A model generated the notes under the pieces. The model was not told the origin of the DNA. It ran no database searches and saw only the letters and a list, made by a program, of their open reading frames with translations. Shown piece by piece: positions 31,137-36,542 of a DNA stretch of 36,542 bases. A program made the translations under genes and the position numbers. This DNA is from CAG-390 sp964579135 (GTDB lineage: Bacteria > Bacillota > Clostridia > Oscillospirales > CAG-272), in assembly GCA_964579135.1 (NCBI GenBank), contig CAZOFD010000014.1, forward strand, positions 1 through 36,542, read 5' to 3'. Positions within the stretch are counted from its first letter, which is position 1. The number at the start of each line of letters is the position of its first letter.

Positions 31137-33383
31137 TCAGCGCGGCTTTGTAAGCGCGACAAGTCGCGAGGCAAGCCCCGTATAGCGAAGAGTCGCCCTT
31201 TTATTCTGCGTCATCGCGCGCACGGTCTCCTCGCGCCCGACAAGGATAACCCGATTTTTCGCCCGCGTAACGGCTGTATAAAGCAAATTTCTTATGCAAA
31301 GGGCGGGCGGAACGTTGCCCACGGGGATAACTACGGTGGAATATTCGCTTCCTTGGCTTTTGTGCACGGTAACGGCGTACGCCAGCTCGAGATCTTCGAG
31401 GTCGGAAAAGGCATAGTCCACCGTCCTGCCGTCAAAATCAACGTCCATACTGCGGGTAGACGGGTTTACGTCTCTTATTACCCCGATATCGCCGTTAAAC
31501 ACGCCTCTGCCGCTTTTTTGCCCCTTAGACCACTCAAGCTCGTAATTGTTGCGCACCTGCATAACCCTATCGCCGACTCGGTACACCGTGTCGCGGTTTT
31601 TGTACTCTTTTTTGTCGGCAGAATGTGGATTTACGCGCGAGCGAATATAAAGATTCAGCGATTCGGTGCCCGAGACGCCCTTACGCGACGGCGCTATGAC
31701 CTGCACCGTTTCGTCGCTTCCGTAAGCGTTCGGCAAGCGCGAAGCGCAAAGATCCGTTATCGTATCCCGTATTTCCGCATCCGTATTCCTCGGCAGAAAA
31801 AAGAAATCCGAATTCTTTACGTCGAGCCTCGGCATATTTCCGCGATTTATAGCGTGTGCGTTCGTTACTATAAGCGAGCTTTCGGCTTGTCGGAATATTT
31901 GCGTAAGCGCTATGCATGGCACGGCGCCCGAACGAATGATATCCCCGAGCACGTTGCCCGCGCCGACGGAGGGGAGCTGATCCGAATCGCCTATAAGTAT
32001 CAGCCTCGCGCCCGGTTTTATCGCACGCAGCAGCGACGCCGTAAGGGCGGTGTCGAGCATAGACGCCTCGTCGATTATAATAACGTTCTCGTCGAGATGG
32101 TTGTTCTCGTCGCGCCTGAACCTCATATTGCGCGACTCCCCGCGTTGCGTGCGCGTCTCGGCGCCGTCAAAGTCCGCCTCGAGCAAGCGGTGCACGGTCT
32201 TTGCTTCGCGCACCGTAGCCTCGGTTATCCTTTTTGCCGCACGCCCCGTCGGTGCCGCGAGAACCACCTCCATATCCATACTCTCGAAGATATCTATAAG
32301 CGCGGATACGACCGTTGTTTTGCCCGTTCCGGGACCGCCCGTCAGAACTACCGCGCCGCCCGTCAACGCGGCGAATATCGCCTTTTTTTGCTCGTCTGCA
32401 TAGCGTACGCCGCGCCGCGCCTCTTCCATTCTTATAAAGCCGTCGATATCGGCGAAATTTATGGCGACCCCACCGCGTAAAAGGCGCACGAGTTTTTCGG
32501 CTATATACTTTTCGTCGTTATACGTCGCCCTGTCGTAAACGAGCTCCTCCTCGCCGTTTTTTTCGCTTACGAGGCGACCGAGCTTCAACTTTCGGCGCAA
32601 TGCCGCAGCCACAAGGTCGGGTTCAACGCCGAGCATATCCGCCGCCGCTTTGACGAGTTTGTCATACGGCAAACAAGTGTGCCCGTTCTGCCTTGCGTTA
32701 TACTGCAAAACGCAAGCGCAGCCCGCCTCGAGTCTCGCGTCGCTCGAGGGGTCAAGCCCGAGCTTGGATGCCAATTGATCCGCTTTTTCAAAACTTATCC
32801 CGTCTATCTCGTCGCAAAGACGAAAGGGATCTTTTTTCGCCGCGTCTATCGCCGCACCGCCGAATTTGTTATATATCCGCATAGTCAGCGAGGGGGAGAA
32901 ATATTCGCCGAAAAAAGTCATAGCGGCTCTGATATCGGCTTTCGATTTGTATTCCGCGGATATCTCCCGTGCGCGTCGCAGATTTATACCCGGTATACGA
33001 GCCAGCCAGTCCGCGTGATTCTCGATAACGTCGGCGGTATCCTCGCCGAAAATATCGACTATTTTTCGCGCGGTCTTGGGACCCACGCCTTTAACCGCGC
33101 CCGACGCCAAATATCTCTCGATATCCTCGACGCCGCTTATTTGCTCGAGCGTATATTGCATAACGCGCAATTGCTTGCCGTATTTGAGATTCATCTCCCA
33201 CTTGCCGCGAATCGTCAGTTTGTCACCCTCGCCGACGTCGGGCAAGGTACCGACGGCGCTTATAAGGTCGCCGTTCTCGCTTACGAAGGTAAAAACGGTA
33301 TATCCGCTGTCGTCGTTGCGATAAAGGATCCCCTCGACAGCGCCTTGGTATTCCGCGCTCGAGCCGTTTTCTTTGTCTGCCAT
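31137..33383 (-). CDS. recD2: RecD2-type SF1B DNA helicase
   Basis: The 748-residue length is typical of stand-alone RecD2 (RecD/TraA) helicases. An N-terminal region with helix-hairpin-helix-like segments (KGVGPKTARKIVDIFG, ARIPGINLRRAREIS) precedes the motor. Walker A is in VVLTGGPGTGKTTVV, Walker B in VIIDEASMLDT, motif III in LIGDSDQLPSVGAGN, and the C-terminal UvrD-like motif is AYAVTVHKSQGSEYSTVVIP. It unwinds DNA 5' to 3' and acts in replication-linked repair without RecBC. AGGAGG lies 9 nt before the ATG. It has a probable promoter at 33412-33440 and follows metK by 154 bp. Confidence 0.95.
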   Translation of the reverse strand: MADKENGSSAEYQGAVEGILYRNDDSGYTVFTFVSENGDLISAVGTLPDVGEGDKLTIRGKWEMNLKYGKQLRVMQYTLEQISGVEDIERYLASGAVKGVGPKTARKIVDIFGEDTADVIENHADWLARIPGINLRRAREISAEYKSKADIRAAMTFFGEYFSPSLTMRIYNKFGGAAIDAAKKDPFRLCDEIDGISFEKADQLASKLGLDPSSDARLEAGCACVLQYNARQNGHTCLPYDKLVKAAADMLGVEPDLVAAALRRKLKLGRLVSEKNGEEELVYDRATYNDEKYIAEKLVRLLRGGVAINFADIDGFIRMEEARRGVRYADEQKKAIFAALTGGAVVLTGGPGTGKTTVVSALIDIFESMDMEVVLAAPTGRAAKRITEATVREAKTVHRLLEADFDGAETRTQRGESRNMRFRRDENNHLDENVIIIDEASMLDTALTASLLRAIKPGARLILIGDSDQLPSVGAGNVLGDIIRSGAVPCIALTQIFRQAESSLIVTNAHAINRGNMPRLDVKNSDFFFLPRNTDAEIRDTITDLCASRLPNAYGSDETVQVIAPSRKGVSGTESLNLYIRSRVNPHSADKKEYKNRDTVYRVGDRVMQVRNNYELEWSKGQKSGRGVFNGDIGVIRDVNPSTRSMDVDFDGRTVDYAFSDLEDLELAYAVTVHKSQGSEYSTVVIPVGNVPPALCIRNLLYTAVTRAKNRVILVGREETVRAMTQNKRATLRYTGLASRLVALTKPR

Positions 33384-33411
33384 ACAGCCCCTCCTTTCCG
33401 TATATCGTTAT

Positions 33412-33440
33412 TTTATATCGGCACGTCAAAATGCCGCAAA
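33412..33440 (-). promoter_or_regulatory. Probable promoter of recD2
   Basis: On the minus strand: TTTGCG (33435-33440), 17-bp spacer, TATAAA (33412-33417), about 29 bp before the recD2 ATG. Confidence 0.5.
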
Positions 33441-33467
33441 CGTCGCGCCGACGCAAAATACGCCGAC

Positions 33468-33498
33468 ACCCCCGACAGCTTCGTTGCAGATCGGGGGT
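33468..33498 (-). terminator. Candidate terminator of metK
   Basis: ACCCCCGA (33468-33475) and TCGGGGGT (33491-33498) form an 8-bp hairpin after metK; T-richness downstream on the minus strand is poor. Confidence 0.4.
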
Positions 33499-33537
33499 AT
33501 CGTGCCGCTGCCGAAACGTAGGCAAACGGCGGATATA

Positions 33538-34722
33538 TCATAGGAGCTCGGCTCTCAGTTTTTCCGCAAGATCGCGCTTTTCCCACGGAGCGTCCAGATC
33601 CTCGCGACCCATATGACCGTATGCAGCCAAAGGACTGTATATCGGACGGCGCAGATCGAACGCGGCGATTATTGCGGCGGGGCGCAAATCGAAATTGCGC
33701 GCAAGTGCCTCGGATATAAGACTCTCGTCGACTTTGGCGGTACCGAAGGTATCGACAAGCACGGAAACGGGACGAGCCACGCCTATCGCATATGCGAGTT
33801 GTATCTCGCAACGATCGGCAAGACCCGCGGCAACAACGTTTTTGGCAAGATATCTTGCGGCATAGCAAGCCGAGCGGTCAACCTTCGTCGGGTCTTTGCC
33901 CGAAAAAGCGCCGCCGCCGTGGCGCGCATATCCGCCGTAGGTATCGACGATGATCTTTCTTCCGGTAAGGCCGCTGTCGCCCATAGGTCCGCCGATAACG
34001 AAGCGTCCCGTCGGGTTAACGTATATCTTCGTTTCGTTATCCATAAGTTCTGCGGGAATTATCGGCGATATAACGTGCTTTTCTATATCCGCGCGGATGG
34101 TATCGAGCTCGACGTCGGCACTGTGCTGGGTGGAAACGACGACCGTGTCGACGCGCACCGGTCTGTCGCCGTCGTACTCGATCGTTACCTGCGTCTTACC
34201 GTCGGGGCGCAGATAGGTCAAGGTGCCGTTCTTCCTGACTTCCGTAAGCCTCATAGCGAGTTTGTGTGCAAGGGATATGGGCAGCGGCATAAGTTCGGGC
34301 GTTTCGTTGCACGCATATCCGAACATAAGCCCTTGGTCTCCCGCTCCGGTATCTAAGTTATCCGTTATCTCGCCTTTTTTGGATTCGAGCGAACGGTCAA
34401 CGCCGAGAGCGATATCGGGGGATTGCTCGTGCACCGAAGAAATGACGGCGCAACTGTCGCAGTCAAATCCGAATTTCGCACGGTCGTATCCTATCTTGCG
34501 CACGGTTTCGCGTGCGATCTTTTGAAAATCGCAGTAACCGCTCGTGGTTATCTCGCCCATAATGGAGATAAGTCCCGTCGTGCAGCAGACCTCGCACGCA
34601 ACGCGCGAATTCGGGTCCTGACTCAAAAGGTCGTCAAGCACCGCGTCGGATATTTTGTCGCAGATCTTGTCGGGATGTCCCTCAGTCACGGATTCGGAAG
34701 TAAAAAATCTTCTGTTGTTCAT
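33538..34722 (-). CDS. metK: S-adenosylmethionine synthetase
   Basis: The 394-residue enzyme makes SAM from methionine and ATP in the cytosol. Hallmarks are TSESVTEGHPDKICDKISD (ATP site near residue 15), the hexapeptide in DTGAGDQGLMFGYA, GGPMGDSGLTGRKIIVDTYG, and the P-loop-like HGGGAFSGKDPTKVDRS. Length and motifs are complete. AGGTG lies 7 nt before the ATG. Transcription starts at a strong promoter 230 nt upstream and passes through a SAM-I riboswitch with terminator, so expression should fall when SAM is plentiful. Weak hairpin at 33468-33498 follows. Confidence 0.97.
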   Translation of the reverse strand: MNNRRFFTSESVTEGHPDKICDKISDAVLDDLLSQDPNSRVACEVCCTTGLISIMGEITTSGYCDFQKIARETVRKIGYDRAKFGFDCDSCAVISSVHEQSPDIALGVDRSLESKKGEITDNLDTGAGDQGLMFGYACNETPELMPLPISLAHKLAMRLTEVRKNGTLTYLRPDGKTQVTIEYDGDRPVRVDTVVVSTQHSADVELDTIRADIEKHVISPIIPAELMDNETKIYVNPTGRFVIGGPMGDSGLTGRKIIVDTYGGYARHGGGAFSGKDPTKVDRSACYAARYLAKNVVAAGLADRCEIQLAYAIGVARPVSVLVDTFGTAKVDESLISEALARNFDLRPAAIIAAFDLRRPIYSPLAAYGHMGREDLDAPWEKRDLAEKLRAELL

Positions 34723-34828
34723 TTTATCACCTATGCCGTTTTGTAAAGCGGCACCCTTTCTTTTCGCTCAAATGTTATATTCGTCGGCAAAAGTACCGTA
34801 TCGCACGCAGCGCGACGGCACGAAAAAC

Positions 34829-34941
34829 AAAAAAGCCCCACAACCGTGAGGCCCATATCGCCTTATCTGTCGGATTTAGCACCTTGCCGAGGCAGGTTGC
34901 TGCAGTATCTACGGGCCTCTCCCTACTCTGCTCTTGATAAG
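34829..34941 (-). promoter_or_regulatory. SAM-I (S-box) riboswitch with terminator, controlling metK
   Basis: On the minus strand the aptamer runs from CTTATCAAGAG (starting at 34941) through GCAACCTGCC and AAGGTGCTAAATCC to AGATAAG (34862), with the P1 pair CTTATC/GATAAG. The terminator GCCTCAC/GTGGGGC (34835-34852) with six T follows. SAM binding should favour the terminator and shut off metK. Confidence 0.95.
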
Positions 34942-34949
34942 ACGTATAA

Positions 34950-34978
34950 ATGATATCATATAAAACGCGGTTTGTCAA
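34950..34978 (-). promoter_or_regulatory. Promoter of the metK leader
   Basis: On the minus strand: TTGACA (34973-34978), 17-bp spacer, TATCAT (34950-34955). The start would be at the very base of the S-box, and the -35 is 6 bp from the stop of the upstream membrane protein gene. Confidence 0.85.
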
Positions 34979-34983
34979 CCGTT

Positions 34984-35487
34984 TCAGGCGAAAATACCGA
35001 ACGCGGCAACCACACCGTAAGAAGCCAAAGTCATAATAGTCCCCGCCAAAAGCACGCCTATAAAGCACGACAGCATAGCGCGCCAAAACTTTTCGCGTAT
35101 CGTAGCGCAAACGAGTGTCCCCGTCCACGCTCCCGTCATAGGAAGCGGTATCCCTACAAAAAGAGCCACGCCCCAAAAACCGTATTTTTCGATCTTCGGA
35201 CGGTTTTTTTCCGCCTTTTCGTCAAGCCACGTCGCCACACGCGAAAAAAATCGAACGCGGGAATTCTTCATCCAAAAAAGGATCTTGTTTATAAAAAGCA
35301 ATATAAACGGTATCGGCAACATATTGCCGAGCGCCGCCAAAGCAAAGCTCTCCCACCACGGCAGACCGAGCGCCGCCCCCATAGGGATCGCTCCGCGCAA
35401 TTCTATAATGGGGATCATCGAGCAAAACAAAACGCACAGTTCTCTGCCGACGGTCTCGAGTAAAAAAGTCTTTATCGCTTCGATCAT
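34984..35487 (-). CDS. COG2426 small multidrug-export-like membrane protein
   Basis: The 167-residue protein has about four hydrophobic segments and the family motifs IIELRGAIPMGAALGL (about 27-42) and VALFVGIPLPMTGAWTGTL (about 107-125), where the repeated P-x-x-G-A/T-x-x-G elements resemble DedA-like re-entrant loops. The family is annotated as small multidrug export but its function is unproven. The ribosome site is poor (GAAAAAAGA). It begins 80 bp after the ribU stop and may be cotranscribed with it; no separate promoter or terminator was seen between. Confidence 0.85.
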   Translation of the reverse strand: MIEAIKTFLLETVGRELCVLFCSMIPIIELRGAIPMGAALGLPWWESFALAALGNMLPIPFILLFINKILFWMKNSRVRFFSRVATWLDEKAEKNRPKIEKYGFWGVALFVGIPLPMTGAWTGTLVCATIREKFWRAMLSCFIGVLLAGTIMTLASYGVVAAFGIFA

Positions 35488-35566
35488 AAAAAATCTTTTT
35501 TCGCCAAGCGAAATTCCTTTCCGAAAATTCTGCCGTCTCCGTCTTGTTGCAGCACCTTACGGCACG

Positions 35567-36247
35567 TCAGCGAAAGAAGACGCTCTCCCCGTCGAATACA
35601 AAACACAGTATCAACGCGCACGCAAGAGCGATGCATACGGAGCACAGCAAAAATATAATGCTTTTGCGATTTTTCAAAGTGTATTTCGCGCCGTCGTCTC
35701 CGCGCGGAACAAGGCGTGCCTTTTTAAGCGCCTCGGAGATAGGCTTGTAGAGAGCCAAAACGGCAGACGCGTTAAATACGGCTTTTACCGTATTGAACGG
35801 CAATAGCAGCGTCGGTATCATCGCCACGACCGTTTCGCGCGGCACACCGACGTATATCGGAGTAATGAAAGCGTTCAGCAACATCATCACGCCGACGGTC
35901 GATATCACAGCCAAAACGAGGCACGCTATCGCCGCGCTCATCTTTCGCGATCTCGAATAAACGCCGCCCGCGACCGTGCAAAATACGGCGGACGATGCGA
36001 AATTCATAAGCCAGCCCCAAAAACCGGTATCGCTTACGAAAAGCTCGACCGTGGCAACGACAAGTGCCGCCGCCGCTCCGTAAGCAGGACCGAACAGCAT
36101 AGCAGCTATCGCGATCACCGAATCCTTTAGGTCGAAAGTTAAAAAAGAAGCGACTTTTATGCGAAAAGCCAGCGTAACGACGTATGCGATCGCGCAAAAT
36201 ACGGCAACAATCGCGACACGGCGCGTTTTGACGTGATTTTTATTCAT
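35567..36247 (-). CDS. ribU: RibU-type ECF transporter S component (riboflavin)
   Basis: The 226-residue integral membrane protein starts with a basic head and five to six helices. It has AVFCAIAYVVTLAFRIKV, FLTFDLKDSVIAIAAMLFGP and LFVSDTGFWGWLMNF, in which the FLTFDLKD loop is the signature of RibU. It binds riboflavin for uptake with a shared EcfAAT module encoded elsewhere. The FMN riboswitch directly upstream confirms the substrate. The ribosome site GGGAG (36250-36254 region) is inside a small hairpin, so control is probably translational. An additional hydrophobic C-terminal helix (about 198-218) follows a basic linker and is longer than in the shortest RibU proteins. Confidence 0.92.
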   Translation of the reverse strand: MNKNHVKTRRVAIVAVFCAIAYVVTLAFRIKVASFLTFDLKDSVIAIAAMLFGPAYGAAAALVVATVELFVSDTGFWGWLMNFASSAVFCTVAGGVYSRSRKMSAAIACLVLAVISTVGVMMLLNAFITPIYVGVPRETVVAMIPTLLLPFNTVKAVFNASAVLALYKPISEALKKARLVPRGDDGAKYTLKNRKSIIFLLCSVCIALACALILCFVFDGESVFFR

Positions 36248-36249
36248 AA

Positions 36250-36410
36250 TCTCCCTTTCATTAGGGGAAACAGCGCCGAAGGGTGCACCTTTTTCCCATC
36301 CAGACTCGCCGAAAAGGCATTCACGGTCGGTGCGGGAATTCCACCTGCTCGGCTTCTTTCGAAGTTCGCGGACTTTTACCGCCGGTACGGATTTTCACCG
36401 TTCCCAAAAG
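36250..36410 (-). promoter_or_regulatory. FMN riboswitch (RFN element) with ribosome-site hairpin, controlling ribU
   Basis: On the minus strand the conserved RFN blocks appear in order: GGTGAAAATCCGTACCGGCG, AAAGTCCGCGA, GGTGGAATTCCCGCACCGAC and GAGTCTGGATGGGAAAAAGG, closed by CTTTT (36406-36410) pairing with AAAAG. Downstream, TTTCCC pairs with GGGAGA that holds the ribU ribosome site. The GGGAAA of the aptamer's 3' end could instead pair with that TTTCCC, giving a simple translational switch. Confidence 0.93.
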
Positions 36411-36416
36411 CAATAT

Positions 36417-36451
36417 AAACAAAGATCGGGTGTGCCGGAAGGCACACCCGA
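36417..36451 (-). terminator. Intrinsic terminator of tuf
   Basis: TCGGGTGTGCC (36426-36436) and GGCACACCCGA (36441-36451), loop GGAA on +; on the minus strand ATCTTTGTTTA follows. Confidence 0.82.
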
Positions 36452-36490
36452 CAAAGCGGTATCGTAAATATACCTTTAGATCAAGTTAAA

Positions 36491-36542
36491 TTACTTGACG
36501 ATCTCACTTACGACGCCCGAGCCGACGGTTCTGCCACCCTCA
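36491..36542 (-). CDS. tuf: Elongation factor Tu (C-terminal 16 residues, runs off the right edge)
   Basis: The minus-strand frame reads EGGRTVGSGVVSEIVK and a stop, which is the highly conserved C-terminus of EF-Tu, the GTPase that delivers aminoacyl-tRNA to the ribosome. Only the end is inside the window. A terminator lies 40-75 bp downstream, and the FMN riboswitch begins right after it. Confidence 0.93.
   Translation of the reverse strand, partial: EGGRTVGSGVVSEIVK

Overview
The window reads as chromosomal DNA of a spore-forming member of the Clostridia (Bacillota), at roughly 50 % G+C. Supporting signs are a gpr-spoIIP pair, an S-box (SAM-I) riboswitch on metK, an FMN riboswitch on ribU, RecD2, LCP and CapD-type envelope genes, AAGGAG-like ribosome binding sites, near-consensus sigma-A promoters with 17-bp spacers, and many strong intrinsic terminators. 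It does not look like a plasmid, prophage or island. No IS element, CRISPR array or rRNA was seen. The species cannot be named from sequence alone.

Layout. 1-1086 (-): pduL, then the start of a NifU-like Fe-S scaffold gene that runs off the left edge. 1451-2138 (+): a TepA/ClpP-like gene broken by an internal deletion. 2290-3366 (+): a Gfo/Idh/MocA oxidoreductase, followed by a 36-residue Cys-rich membrane peptide. 3636-9548 (-): a four-gene Gld-type ABC operon (ATPase, ABC-2 permease, GldG-like, DUF4340). 9741-11581 (-): spoIIP and gpr. 11834-13756 (+): an orphan family-5 solute-binding lipoprotein. 13882-13958: tRNA-Val(GAC) with two terminators in series. 14178-15407 (-): DUF1015. 15683-19377 (-): a heterodimeric ABC exporter. 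19631-21836 (-): flavin reductase, an unknown protein and a winged-helix regulator. 22567-27314 (+): MATE transporter, CapD-type dehydratase and LCP ligase. 27414-28301 (+): radical SAM protein. 28367-28440: tRNA-Gly(CCC). 28652-30850: the switch locus described next. 31137-34722 (-): recD2 and metK. 34984-36247 (-): a COG2426 membrane protein and ribU. 36491-36542: the last codons of tuf.

The most interesting system is at 28652-30850. A 252-bp segment (29722-29973) is bounded by perfect 24-bp inverted repeats. It contains one good promoter (TTGCAA-17-TATAAT) that now points right, away from a two-gene leftward operon (a protein with a duplicated Cys4 module, then a membrane-anchored protein). 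Its transcript would run straight into a terminator just outside the right repeat. A complete tyrosine recombinase gene lies beside that repeat. Inverting the segment would put the promoter about 90 nt upstream of the operon. This is the architecture of a phase-variable invertible promoter, shown here in the OFF orientation. It is inferred from sequence; inversion itself is not observed.

Other points worth a look: four or five genes whose Shine-Dalgarno sequence is separated from the start codon by a hairpin, an unknown protein translationally coupled to an OmpR-type regulator, and an FMN riboswitch that begins 16 nt after the tuf terminator hairpin with no obvious promoter between.
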